Shown one piece after another: positions 43,814 to 52,093 of a stretch of DNA of 64,000 nucleotides. The position numbers were made by a program, and so were the translations under genes. Origin of the DNA: CATQGW01 sp965262235. GTDB taxonomy: Bacteria > Chloroflexota > Dehalococcoidia > Bin125. How positions within the stretch are numbered: the first letter of the stretch is position 1; each line of letters starts with the position of its first letter. The notes beneath the pieces are model-generated. The model searched no databases and was not told the origin of the DNA. It was given only the letters and a program-made list of their open reading frames with translations. Where the stretch lies: contig OZ253504.1 of assembly GCA_965262235.1 (NCBI GenBank), forward strand, positions 3,224,001 through 3,288,000, in the 5' to 3' direction.

Positions 43814-44611
43814 ATGGCAATTCTGTCTCGGCCATCGTGCGACATCTACTACGAGACATCCGGCGAGGGCCCGACGATCGTGTTCGCGCACGGGGCCGGC
43901 GGCAACCACCTCTCGTGGTGGCAGCAGATTCCGGTCTTCAGCGGCGCCTATCGGTGCGTCGCGTTCGACCACCGCGGCTGGGGCCGCAGCATCGAGCAGG
44001 AGGGCGGGCCGGGGCCCGCGGCGTTCGTCGACGACCTGATCGCGTTGCTCGATGAGCTGGAGATCGAGAAGACGGCGCTGGTGGCGCAATCGATGGGCGG
44101 CTGGACGTGCCTGGGGGCGACGCTGCGGCAGCCGCAGCGAATCGCTGCGCTGGTGATGGCCGACACGCTGGGCGGGCTGACCAATCCCGAGATCGCCGCG
44201 GGCGCGGAGGTCGTGGCCGAGCGGCAGCGGCGCGACGGTCAGCGCGGGCTGGCGACGATGGCGTATCACCCCAACCTGCGTGAGCGCGATCCTTCGATGG
44301 CGTTCCTCTACGACGAGGTGATGGCGATGAATCCGCCGCTGGACGGGAGCATCCGGCAGGCGCTCGCAGCGCTCGCGCCGGACCCCGGTGCGGTAGCGGC
44401 GCTCAAGGTGCCGCTGCTCTGGGTGGTTGGCGGGGAGGATCGGATCTTCTCGCCGGTGATGGCGCGGGCGGCGCAGGCGCACGTGCCCGGTTCGTCCTAT
44501 TTCGAGGTGCCCGACACCGGGCACTCGGTCTATTTCGAACGACCGGTGCAGTTCAATATGCAGCTGAACAGCTTCCTGGTCGGGGCGGACTGGGGCGAGA
44601 GCGTCTTCTAG
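43814..44611 (+). CDS. Alpha/beta-fold hydrolase
   Basis: 265 aa. It has the oxyanion motif FAHGAGGNHLSWWQQIP, nucleophile elbow VAQSMGGWT, the acid in VVGGEDRIFSP and a C-terminal His in PDTGHSVYFERP, forming a complete Ser-Asp-His triad. It resembles 2-hydroxy-6-oxo-hexa-2,4-dienoate hydrolase and haloperoxidase-type enzymes; the substrate is unknown. AAAGGA precedes ATG 43814, preferred over the in-frame ATG at 43793. A hairpin begins at its stop codon. Confidence 0.85.
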   Translation: MAILSRPSCDIYYETSGEGPTIVFAHGAGGNHLSWWQQIPVFSGAYRCVAFDHRGWGRSIEQEGGPGPAAFVDDLIALLDELEIEKTALVAQSMGGWTCLGATLRQPQRIAALVMADTLGGLTNPEIAAGAEVVAERQRRDGQRGLATMAYHPNLRERDPSMAFLYDEVMAMNPPLDGSIRQALAALAPDPGAVAALKVPLLWVVGGEDRIFSPVMARAAQAHVPGSSYFEVPDTGHSVYFERPVQFNMQLNSFLVGADWGESVF

Positions 44612-44631
44612 CGGGCTGCTGGACAGCCCGC
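44611..44631 (+). terminator. Hairpin terminator after the alpha/beta hydrolase
   Basis: GCGGGCTG-CTGGA-CAGCCCGC, a perfect 8-bp stem whose first base is the last base of the TAG stop. Confidence 0.6.
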
Positions 44632-44645
44632 GATCTTCCCGCTTA

Positions 44646-44667
44646 GTCGCTCCTGCGCAGGAACGAC
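44646..44667 (+). repeat. Short palindromic repeat (TCCTGCGCAGGA type)
   Basis: GTCGCTCCTG-CG-CAGGAACGAC, an inverted repeat with one mismatch. It belongs to the same dispersed family as 61991-62014. Confidence 0.5.
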
Positions 44668-44703
44668 GGGATGGTCCGGCAGCCCGCCCGTTTCGGCGCC
44701 CGG

Positions 44704-46068
44704 CTAGTTGCCAGCTGCGCCGTAGCGCGGTGACCAGACGAGGCTTTCGGCCTGTTCCAGCGAGCCGCGCTGGTAGTCGAGACTCGGGTCCCAGAGCATG
44801 AAGCCGTAGCCACCGGTCCGCGCGGCCTCGACGATCTGAACGGTCACGCGCTCTTCGGTGTAGCCCAGGTGTCGCTCCTGATAGTCGGAGAAGTCCTGGA
44901 GCCAGGGGCGCACCTCGGCGTGTGATCCCGGCGCCAGGCGGGCCAACGTGGCGTCCATGCTGTGGCGAATCACGAGCCCCGGAGCGGCGGGTGGATAGCT
45001 CAGGCCGAACGAGCCCTTGCCCCAGCCGCTGGGGTAGAGCATCGGCGAGACGTAGTCGAGGTGCGTGGAGAGGTCTGCGAGGATCTGGCCGATCCCCTCG
45101 TCGCCACTGGAGATCGCGATCACGCCGAAGACATCGAACGAGATTGCGGCGCCGGCCAGGTGCAACGCTTCGGCGGCCTCCGCGGCGAACGTGTTGATCG
45201 CCGCCGCGCGCGCCTCGGCGCCGTGCTTAAAGCGCTCCACGAGGCCGTTCTCGTAGGGCAGGCGCACGTAATCGAACTGCACCTCGTCGACACATTCGGC
45301 GGCGGCGACGCCGATCTCGACGTTGTAGCGGCGAGCCGCGGCGTCGAACGGGCTGGACCAGCCCAGGCCGGCGCCGTCGAGGAATCTCTCGCCATCGACA
45401 TGCTGTAGGGCCGTGCGTGGGTGCCAGGCGGAGTAGCGGTCGTCGAGGAACGTGACGACCCGGCCGATTCGGTAGACGCCCTTTTCGCCGAGCTCTTCGA
45501 AGAACGCGCGCGAGCCGTCGTCCCAGCGCGTCGCGCCGATCCGATCGCTGGTCGGCGTCGAGGCGAACGAGAGGACCTGCCCGCCCTCGCTCTTGACGTC
45601 CATCACCACCGCGTTGATCAGGTCTTGCTCAATCAGGCTGCGAATCCACGCCTGCACCTGCGGCTTGGCGGATTCGCCGAAGGGGACGTAGACCGCGCGG
45701 ACGACCAGCTCGCGCAGGATGATGCCGATGCTGTCGCCGTAGATCGTGCGGCGCACGACGTCGAAACCGGGCTTGACGACGCTGAGGCTGCCGCTGCGCT
45801 GCTCCGGGTTGAACTCGAATCGGCCGTTGGCGTCGGTCTGCAGCTCCGCGATACCGGTCGAGACGGAGGCGCCTTCGATCACGCGCAGGACGCCGGCGTT
45901 CCAGGTGAAGACTCGGCCGCTCAGCGCGGGCTCGTCGAGTCGCGCCTCGTCGGCGGCGGACTCCGCGGCCACGCCGGCGCTTGCCGCGACGATGAGCAGC
46001 AGGCAGACGACCGCGATCCACGCGGCGCGGAGGCTACGTATCCGAGTCGATCTGGCTGTCACCCTCAA
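44704..46068 (-). CDS. Secreted putative glycoside hydrolase (DUF4015-like)
   Basis: 454 aa. The N-terminal signal or anchor is near 14-35 (AAWIAVVCLLLIVAASAGVA). A small beta domain that looks like a carboxypeptidase-regulatory-type fold comes next (LQTDANGRFEFNPEQRSGSL). The catalytic (beta/alpha)8-like part includes NAVVMDVKSEGGQVLSF, VDEVQFDYVRLPYENG, LDYVSPMLYPSGWGKGSFGL and RPWLQDFSDYQ. These are hallmarks of the DUF4015 putative glycosyl hydrolases. Probably extracytoplasmic polysaccharide processing. It overlaps the SRPBCC gene by 35 bases. Confidence 0.85.
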   Translation of the reverse strand: MRVTARSTRIRSLRAAWIAVVCLLLIVAASAGVAAESAADEARLDEPALSGRVFTWNAGVLRVIEGASVSTGIAELQTDANGRFEFNPEQRSGSLSVVKPGFDVVRRTIYGDSIGIILRELVVRAVYVPFGESAKPQVQAWIRSLIEQDLINAVVMDVKSEGGQVLSFASTPTSDRIGATRWDDGSRAFFEELGEKGVYRIGRVVTFLDDRYSAWHPRTALQHVDGERFLDGAGLGWSSPFDAAARRYNVEIGVAAAECVDEVQFDYVRLPYENGLVERFKHGAEARAAAINTFAAEAAEALHLAGAAISFDVFGVIAISSGDEGIGQILADLSTHLDYVSPMLYPSGWGKGSFGLSYPPAAPGLVIRHSMDATLARLAPGSHAEVRPWLQDFSDYQERHLGYTEERVTVQIVEAARTGGYGFMLWDPSLDYQRGSLEQAESLVWSPRYGAAGN

Positions 46069-46405
46069 CGGTCTCCTTGAGGTTGGCGAGTCCTTGTGTC
46101 ACCGCAAGCGAGAATGGTGTGATCCCGCGTCCGAGCATCAGGATGTTGCTGAGCGCCCAGCGAATTCCGCGGGGCGTTATCTCCACAATAACCAGCGAGT
46201 TATCCCCCGCGCGTTGCAGTTTGTAGGCATAACGAATGGTGAGGCCCGGGCCGATCAACACGTCGAGTTCGAGGCGCCGGGGGCGCTCAGCGGCGATCAG
46301 AACGGCCTGGCCGGCGTCGACGCCGGCCTGCGCCTCGTTGAGCAGCGCGCGCCAGATGTCTTCGATCGGCGCTTGGATCTCGAAGGCGTGCTCGGCGGCG
46401 GCCAT
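46034..46405 (-). CDS. SRPBCC-fold (START-like) protein, putative
   Basis: 123 aa. HAFEIQAPIEDIWRALLNEA is the usual opening of polyketide-cyclase/START-like ligand-binding folds, followed by alternating strands (RRLELDVLIGPGLTIRYAYK; SLVIVEITPRGIRW) and a C-terminal helix (GLANLKETVEG). It binds hydrophobic ligands in other members; the ligand is unknown. It lies in an operon-like minus-strand run between the HAD and glycosidase-like genes. Confidence 0.7.
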   Translation of the reverse strand: MAAAEHAFEIQAPIEDIWRALLNEAQAGVDAGQAVLIAAERPRRLELDVLIGPGLTIRYAYKLQRAGDNSLVIVEITPRGIRWALSNILMLGRGITPFSLAVTQGLANLKETVEGDSQIDSDT

Positions 46406-47017
46406 CTATGACACCTGATTCATCGCAGCAATCGCTGCGGCCAGTTCGTGCATGTCGGTGTACCGCGTCACGCCGGCAGGGAAGGCCAGATTGCGGTTTC
46501 GGGGCCAGTCGAGCAGCGCGACGGGGATGCCGCGACGGGCCAGCAGGGCGGCGGTCGCGGCGTCGTCATCGATGTGTAGGGCGACATCGATGGAGGCGAG
46601 CGCTTGCTCCTTATGTCGTGCAGAGTTAAGCATACTCGTGTTAACGATTAGCCGGTTGAGGTGGCTCGCGAAGCCCTCGCGTTCGAGCCAGGCCTCGGTC
46701 TGCCGGCGGCCGCGCACGCTGCGTCCCGTGAGCACGATCACCGAGTGCTTGCGGGCGGCCGCACGGACCGCGTCCAGCGCGCCGGGGCGCGTGGAGCGGG
46801 CGACGTAGCGCAGGCGGTACCAGCTGCGGGCGAGCAGCCGATCGGGCGCGCGCAGGACTCGCGGCGGCGCGTCCGGGGGCTGTTCGACGGGCGACAGCGT
46901 GAGATCGCGGTTGATCGCCGGGTTCCAGTTGAAGGGCGGCGCGGCGAGCACGCCGTCGAGGTCGAACGAGATGACACGGCGCTGCGAGGCCATCTGGGCT
47001 GACATCTGGGCTGCCAT
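46406..47017 (-). CDS. HAD-superfamily phosphatase-like protein
   Basis: 203 aa. Motif I SFDLDGVLAAPPFN, motif II VIVLTGRS and the late acidic motif LHIDDDAATAALLARRGI are present. Cap-like residues 30-85 are Pro/Arg-rich. Three in-frame ATGs lie at the start (47017, 47005, 46993). The stop touches the SRPBCC ATG. It is part of a minus-strand cluster with an epimerase and an alpha-oxoamine synthase. Confidence 0.75.
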   Translation of the reverse strand: MAAQMSAQMASQRRVISFDLDGVLAAPPFNWNPAINRDLTLSPVEQPPDAPPRVLRAPDRLLARSWYRLRYVARSTRPGALDAVRAAARKHSVIVLTGRSVRGRRQTEAWLEREGFASHLNRLIVNTSMLNSARHKEQALASIDVALHIDDDAATAALLARRGIPVALLDWPRNRNLAFPAGVTRYTDMHELAAAIAAMNQVS

Positions 47018-47022
47018 CTGAG

Positions 47023-48024
47023 CTACAGCCAGCCGGCCAGCCGGTACCAGTCCATGGTCTCGGCCATCCCGGCGTCCAGCTGGGTGCGCGGCCGCCAGCC
47101 GGTGTCGGCCTGCAGCTGAGCGCCATCGGCCAGCCAGGCTCGCTGACGCATCTCAGTGACGCGCGAGCGGTCGAGCACCGGATCGCTGCGGGTGAGCAAC
47201 GACCAGCCTTCGGAGGCGAGCGCCATGCCGACCCAGGCGGGCCCGGGCAGGGGGACGGTGCGGAGGCGTCGACCGGAGGCGCGTTCGAGCCCGGCCAGCA
47301 GGTCCCGCCAGGTGTAGACCGGGCCGCCATCGTTGATGTGCCAGATCGCCATGCGCTCGGGCGGGTGCGCGACGATCGCCGTGAGCGCTTCAGCGAGGTC
47401 GGGCCCGTAGACCGCGGAGACGCGGTTGCCGCCCCCCGGCGGGCCGGTCAGGCGGAACGTGAACCCGCGCATGGCCATCTGGAAGAAGAGGAGGAGCCCG
47501 CGATCGGCGGGCCCGTAGACCATCGGCGGGCGGACCATCGCGATCGACATGTCGTCGGCGAGCTCCGCGAGCGCGCGTTCGCCGCCGGCCTTGGAGCGGC
47601 CGTAGAACGAGATCGGGTGAATCGGCGTGTCAGGCGGCTCAGGCTCGTCGCCGGGCGCCGGGCCCAACGCGGCGATCGAGGAGAGATAGACGAACGATTT
47701 GACGCCGGCGCGTCGTGCGGCCTGTCCCAGCGCCGCCGTGGCGAGGGAGTTGGTGCGCATGAACGAGGCCTCGTCGCGGCCGCGCAGGCGCGCGGCGACA
47801 TGGACCACGACATCGATCCCCTCGCAGGCGGCGTCGAGTCCCGCGTGGTCGCCGGCGAGGTCGGCGGCCAGGTCGACGATGACATGCTCGTGGGGCAGGG
47901 AACGGAGACGCGAGAGATCGCTCGAGGCGCGGGTGAGCAGGCGCAGGTCGTGGCCGTCGGTGCGCAGCGCTCGGGCGGTGTGACCGCCGACGAAGCCGCT
48001 GGCGCCGGTGAGTAGGATGCGCAT
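47023..48024 (-). CDS. NAD-dependent epimerase/dehydratase (extended SDR)
   Basis: 333 aa. It has the glycine motif TGASGFVGGHTARAL, VVHVAARLRGRDE, VYLSSIAALG, the catalytic YGRSK (Tyr-x-x-x-Lys) and MVRPPMVYGPADRG. It starts three bases after the stop of the alpha-oxoamine synthase gene. In bacteria that make ceramides, an NAD-dependent epimerase-like ketosphinganine or ceramide reductase sits beside the serine palmitoyltransferase. That context makes a similar role possible here, but it is inference. Confidence 0.85.
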   Translation of the reverse strand: MRILLTGASGFVGGHTARALRTDGHDLRLLTRASSDLSRLRSLPHEHVIVDLAADLAGDHAGLDAACEGIDVVVHVAARLRGRDEASFMRTNSLATAALGQAARRAGVKSFVYLSSIAALGPAPGDEPEPPDTPIHPISFYGRSKAGGERALAELADDMSIAMVRPPMVYGPADRGLLLFFQMAMRGFTFRLTGPPGGGNRVSAVYGPDLAEALTAIVAHPPERMAIWHINDGGPVYTWRDLLAGLERASGRRLRTVPLPGPAWVGMALASEGWSLLTRSDPVLDRSRVTEMRQRAWLADGAQLQADTGWRPRTQLDAGMAETMDWYRLAGWL

Positions 48025-48027
48025 CGG

Positions 48028-49317
48028 TTATGTAATGACGCCGGAGCGTCGTCCGGCTTCGGCGAACACCTCGAGCGCGCGGTCGAGCTGCTCGTCGGTG
48101 TGCGTCGCGATGTACGAGGTGCGCAGGATCGCCTGGCCGCGCGGCACGGCGGGCGCGACGACCGCGTTGGTGTAGACGCCGTGGTCGAGCAGGTCGCGCC
48201 AGAGCAGGGCGGTGCGGATTTCGTCGCCGATCTGGATCGGGATGATCGGCGTCTGGCTGGTTGCCACGTCGAAGCCCAGCTCGGCGAGCTCGCGGCGCAT
48301 CCGCGCGCCGAGCTCCTGGACGCGCTGCACGCGCCAGGGTTCCTCATCGATCAGCCGCAGCGCGGCGAGGGCGGCGGCGGCCGACGCCGGCGGCAGCGAC
48401 GCGGTGAAGAGCATCGGCCGGCTGAAGTGCTGGACGTATTCGATCACCGCGCGCGGCCCGGCGCAGAAGCCGCCGACCGATGCGAGCGTCTTGCTGAACG
48501 TCCCGATGATCAGGTCTTCGTCCTGGTCCATCCCGAAGTGGCTGTGGGTACCGCGTCCGCGCGGGCCGACGGTGCCGATTGCGTGAGCGTCGTCGACAAG
48601 CATCCGGGTGCCGTGGCGGACGCAGACCTCGCGCAGTGCGGGCAAGGGCGCGAGGTCGCCGCCCATCGAATACGCGCCGTCGACAATCACCAGGCGCGGC
48701 GTCTCGCGACCGAGGTTGCTGAGCACGCGGTCGAGGTGCTCGGCGTCGTTGTGCTGAAAGCGCACATATTTGCCCAGCGCGAAGGCGGCGGCGTCGTAGA
48801 TGCTGGCGTGCACGGCGCGGTCGAGCACGGAGACGCCGTGTCGGTCGACGAGTGAGGAGACGGTGCCGAGATTGGCGAGGTAGCCGGTCGAGAAGACGAT
48901 CGCGGCCTCGGCGCCGAGGAAGTCGGCGAGGGCCTGCTCGAGTTCGAGGTGCACCGGGCTGGTGCCGTTGAGCAGGCGCGAGCCGGTCATCGATGGGCCC
49001 CAGCGGTCGAGCGCGGCGTGCGCCGCAGCCAACACGTCGGGGTGGCGGGTGAGGCCGAGGTAGTTGTTCGAGCCGAGCATGATCACGCGGCGTCCGTCGA
49101 CCACGGCCTCGGGGCCGTCGTTGACCTCAACCGGTTGGAAGAAGGGGTAGAGGCCGGCGGCGCGCGCCTTGTCGGCGAGCTGGAAGTGGGAGATGCGGGC
49201 AAAGATGTCGGGTCCGTGGACGTCGCGCTGGCGCCCGTCCATCTCATCCATGTCGAGCCCGGCGGCCGCCGCGAGGGCAGCGAGTTCCGGCAGTGACGAG
49301 TCCTTGGCCTGCGTCAT
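48028..49317 (-). CDS. PLP-dependent alpha-oxoamine synthase, serine-palmitoyltransferase-like
   Basis: 429 aa. It shows VIMLGSNNYLGLTRHPDV, MTGSRLLNGTSPVHLELE, IVFSTGYLANLGTVSSL, HASIYDAA, the Asp of VDDAHAIGTVG and the PLP lysine in GTFSKTLASVGGF (about Lys276). The family includes AONS (BioF), KBL and serine palmitoyltransferase. The long N-terminus (~60 residues before GSNNYLGL), FTASLPP and the ending AGRRSGVI favour the SPT/2-amino-3-ketoacyl type over BioF. No bio genes are nearby. ATG 49317. Confidence 0.88.
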   Translation of the reverse strand: MTQAKDSSLPELAALAAAAGLDMDEMDGRQRDVHGPDIFARISHFQLADKARAAGLYPFFQPVEVNDGPEAVVDGRRVIMLGSNNYLGLTRHPDVLAAAHAALDRWGPSMTGSRLLNGTSPVHLELEQALADFLGAEAAIVFSTGYLANLGTVSSLVDRHGVSVLDRAVHASIYDAAAFALGKYVRFQHNDAEHLDRVLSNLGRETPRLVIVDGAYSMGGDLAPLPALREVCVRHGTRMLVDDAHAIGTVGPRGRGTHSHFGMDQDEDLIIGTFSKTLASVGGFCAGPRAVIEYVQHFSRPMLFTASLPPASAAAALAALRLIDEEPWRVQRVQELGARMRRELAELGFDVATSQTPIIPIQIGDEIRTALLWRDLLDHGVYTNAVVAPAVPRGQAILRTSYIATHTDEQLDRALEVFAEAGRRSGVIT

Positions 49318-49516
49318 CCCGCACCACCCGCTAGCCCGGGGAGCCCCCCCGCGAGAATGCCGTGTTGCATCTGCGGAGTGTAGAAGACGGCTTGGTACTT
49401 TCGCTTGCGATTCCCGCTTGCTCGCGAATGGCGTAACAAGACGCAAAGGAGTTGTTTCCGGCGCGCCGCGCAATCTAGAGTCGGCGGGTGGCTCGGTGGG
49501 CTTCGCGGCCAGCTCA

Positions 49517-50329
49517 ATGCGTCTCGAACCCAAACCTGCGGCTGCGATCAGCGCGGCCGGTTTCGCACTCCTGTTAATTTTCGGCGCCGCCTGGCCGGGC
49601 CCCGGCCTGTGGCTGCTGGCGGCGGCGTTGGGCTGCATCGCGGCCGCCGGCGCGACTTGGTGGCTCGACGCCTCCGCAATCGCGCGGACGCGTCCGGTGG
49701 CGCAGCGTGTGGCGCAGACTCCGTTCAGCACGTCTCCACGGCGGCCCCGTGGGTTTGGCGTCGAGTTGCCCGGCAATGTCGGGGCTCCGTGGCGGGCCGC
49801 GACGGTCGGCCGGTCGCTGCCGCGCCGAGTGCATGTCGCGGCGGTCGTGGGCGCTTGCGGCCTGCTGGGGCTGGTGATCTTCATCGTCGGCGCAGTCGGG
49901 GGGGGCGATGAAGTGGCTGATCCGACCACGCCGACGCTCGCGGTCGGCCCGCAGGTGATCGACCTCAGCCGCGAAGGCGGTACGACCGCGGTGACGGCGA
50001 CGGTGCGGCCGCCCACGACCGAGCCGCGCGCGAGTTCGCCGGTGGCGGCGGCGAGCGCTGCTCCGAGGGCGGCCGAGCGGCCGATCGTCGTCGCCGCTCC
50101 CAAGCCGGCCACGCCGGTCGAGCTGCAGCAGCGCGATACGTCCGTCGCCGCGCCGGTGCTCACGGTCAAACACACGGTGGTCGACGGCGACACGCTCTAC
50201 GAAATCGCGCTCACCTACGGCTCGACGGTGGACGCGATCCTGACGCTGAACGGGCTGAGCAACGCCGACTTCATCCACCCGGGCGACGTGCTGCTGATTC
50301 CGCAGCCGGACCCGGACGACGTGGAGTAG
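49517..50329 (+). CDS. LysM-domain membrane protein
   Basis: 270 aa. Two transmembrane segments lie near 13-30 and 34-50, and another near 103-123 (VAAVVGACGLLGLVIFIVG). A Thr/Pro/Ala-rich stalk follows, then a C-terminal LysM domain (HTVVDGDTLYEIALTYGSTV; ILTLNGLSNADFIHPGDVL). It probably binds peptidoglycan or a glycan outside the cell. ATG 49517 is chosen; a GTG at 49496 is in frame. It is convergent with lipA. Confidence 0.8.
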   Translation: MRLEPKPAAAISAAGFALLLIFGAAWPGPGLWLLAAALGCIAAAGATWWLDASAIARTRPVAQRVAQTPFSTSPRRPRGFGVELPGNVGAPWRAATVGRSLPRRVHVAAVVGACGLLGLVIFIVGAVGGGDEVADPTTPTLAVGPQVIDLSREGGTTAVTATVRPPTTEPRASSPVAAASAAPRAAERPIVVAAPKPATPVELQQRDTSVAAPVLTVKHTVVDGDTLYEIALTYGSTVDAILTLNGLSNADFIHPGDVLLIPQPDPDDVE

Positions 50330-50336
50330 GGGCGGC

Positions 50337-51242
50337 TCAGCCGAGCAGCGAGCCGTGGAAGATCCGGGCGGCGCGCGCCTGCTCCTCTGCGTGGTACGAG
50401 GAGCGCACCATCGGGCCCGATTCAACGTGCGCGAAGCCGAGCGCGAGCGCTTCGGTGCGAATCTCGTCGAACTCGGCGGGCGGGACGTAGCGCGCGACGG
50501 GTAGGTGCTTCGGCGAGGGCCGCAGGTATTGGCCAACGGTGAGCAGGTCGCAGTCGGCCTCGCGCAGGTCGCGGAGCAGCTGCGAGACCTCATCGCGCCG
50601 CTCGCCGAGGCCGAGCATGAAGCCGGACTTGGTCGGGACGCGCGGCTGGTGGTCGGCCGCGCGCCGCAGCAGTTCGAGGCTGCGCGCGTAGCGCGCCTGA
50701 TGGCGGACGCGCGGGTAGAGGCGTTCGACGGTCTCAATGTTGTGGTTCAGCACCGTGGGCCGGGCGTCAAGCACGACATCGAGCGCGTCCCAGGCGCCCA
50801 TCAGGTCGGGAATCAGCACTTCCACCGAGCAGGCCGGGCGGCGGGCGCGCACGGCGGTGATGCAGGCGGCGAAGATCGCAGCGCCGCCGTCGGGCACGTC
50901 GTCGCGGTTGACCGAGGTGATCACGACGTAGTTGAGGCCGAGCCGCTCGACGCTGGCCGCGAGCCGCGCGGGCTCACCCCAGTCGAGCGCGCCGGGGCGT
51001 CCGGAGGTCACCGCGCAGAAGCCGCAGGCGCGGGTGCAGGTGTCGCCGAGGATCATGAAGGTGGCGGTGCCGCGGTTGAAGCACTCGCCGATGTTCGGGC
51101 AGCGCGCCTCCTGGCAGACGGTGTGCAGCTCCGAGTCGCGCAGCAGCGTGACGATCTCGCCGTAGCGCCGGCCGCCGGGCCATTGGGCCCGGATCCATCC
51201 TGGCTTGCGCTCGCGGGTTGGTCCGGTCGCGCTCGTGGTCAT
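50337..51242 (-). CDS. lipA: Lipoyl synthase
   Basis: 301 aa radical-SAM enzyme inserting sulfur into octanoyl groups. It has the auxiliary-cluster motif CQEARCPNIGECF and the radical SAM motif CTRACGFCAV. VITSVNRDDVPDGG, KSGFMLGLGERRDE, TVGQYLRPSPKHL and the C-terminal SGPMVRSSYHAEE are also conserved. Its ATG 51242 overlaps the lipB stop (ATGA). It would lipoylate the E2 encoded just across the divergent region. Confidence 0.96.
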   Translation of the reverse strand: MTTSATGPTRERKPGWIRAQWPGGRRYGEIVTLLRDSELHTVCQEARCPNIGECFNRGTATFMILGDTCTRACGFCAVTSGRPGALDWGEPARLAASVERLGLNYVVITSVNRDDVPDGGAAIFAACITAVRARRPACSVEVLIPDLMGAWDALDVVLDARPTVLNHNIETVERLYPRVRHQARYARSLELLRRAADHQPRVPTKSGFMLGLGERRDEVSQLLRDLREADCDLLTVGQYLRPSPKHLPVARYVPPAEFDEIRTEALALGFAHVESGPMVRSSYHAEEQARAARIFHGSLLG

Positions 51243-51949
51243 CCCGATACCTCGCTCGGCGGCAGCGCCAGGCGCAGGCCGAAGACATCGCGGAACGCGT
51301 CGCGCATCGCGGCTGCGGCATCGTCGACGGGGACCGTGCGCCCCAACTCGCGCGAAATGGAGGTCATCTGCGCGCCCTCGATGCCGCACGGTGTGATCGC
51401 GTCGAACCAGCTGAGGTCGGTGCAGACGTTCAGCGCGAGGCCGTGGGTCGAGACGCCGTCACGCAGCCGCACGCCGACCGAGCCGAGCTTGCGGTCGCCG
51501 ACCCAGCAGCCGGGCCGGCCGCGTACTCGCTCGGCTTCGATGCCGAATGCTGCGGCGGTGGAGATCGAGACCTCCTCAAGCATCCGCACGTAGGTGACGA
51601 TGCCCAAGCCGCGCTCGCGCAGGCGCAGGATCGGGTAGACGACGAGCTGCCCGGGGCCGTGGAAGGTGATGTCGCCGCCGCGGTCGCTGTCGATCACCGC
51701 GGCGCTCAGCGCGCGCGCGCCGACGAGCAGGTGCTTGCGTCCGCCGCGACGGCCCATCGTGTAGACGGGCGCGTGTTCGAGCATGAGCACGATCTCGGCT
51801 GCGGCGTTGGCCGCGACGTTGGCGGCGCGCCGGGTTTGCCAGCCGATCGCGGCGTCGTAGTCGGTGACGGGCCAGCGCTCGGCTGCGACGATCGCCGAGC
51901 CGCTGCTCGGGGCGAGGGGGTTGGCGATCGTCGTCACGAGGTCCGACAC
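51239..51949 (-). CDS. lipB: Octanoyltransferase LipB
   Basis: 236 aa. It moves octanoate from acyl carrier protein to lipoyl domains. GGDITFHGPGQLVVYPILRL is the family signature, KLGSVGVRL carries the conserved Lys, and NVCTDLSWFDAITPCGI carries the catalytic Cys. GTG 51949 is chosen; it has TAGAAT (51966-51971) upstream. An in-frame GTG at 51988 is possible. It is divergent from aceE. Confidence 0.94.
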   Translation of the reverse strand: MSDLVTTIANPLAPSSGSAIVAAERWPVTDYDAAIGWQTRRAANVAANAAAEIVLMLEHAPVYTMGRRGGRKHLLVGARALSAAVIDSDRGGDITFHGPGQLVVYPILRLRERGLGIVTYVRMLEEVSISTAAAFGIEAERVRGRPGCWVGDRKLGSVGVRLRDGVSTHGLALNVCTDLSWFDAITPCGIEGAQMTSISRELGRTVPVDDAAAAMRDAFRDVFGLRLALPPSEVSG

Positions 51950-51965
51950 GCTCCGATTCTGTGTG

Positions 51966-51971
51966 CATTCT
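51966..51971 (-). promoter_or_regulatory. -10 element of lipB-lipA
   Basis: TAGAAT on the minus strand, 16 bases before GTG 51949, giving a short leader with CGGAGC next to the start. Confidence 0.4.
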
Positions 51972-52093
51972 ACGCGTCCGAATCGCACCGGCCCGTCCTG
52001 ACGCCGACACAGAAGGGGGTGCGCGATCGGCTAGATTGGGTCGGCAGCGGAATCGCGCGCAACGCGGCCGCGACCGGCTGCCGGTGTCAACTT

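Noticed and set aside
49318..50193. N-terminal extension of the alpha-oxoamine synthase
   Set aside because: The upstream frame lies antisense to the LysM gene and is Ser/Thr/Arg-rich without family similarity; ATG 49317 opens the recognisable protein.
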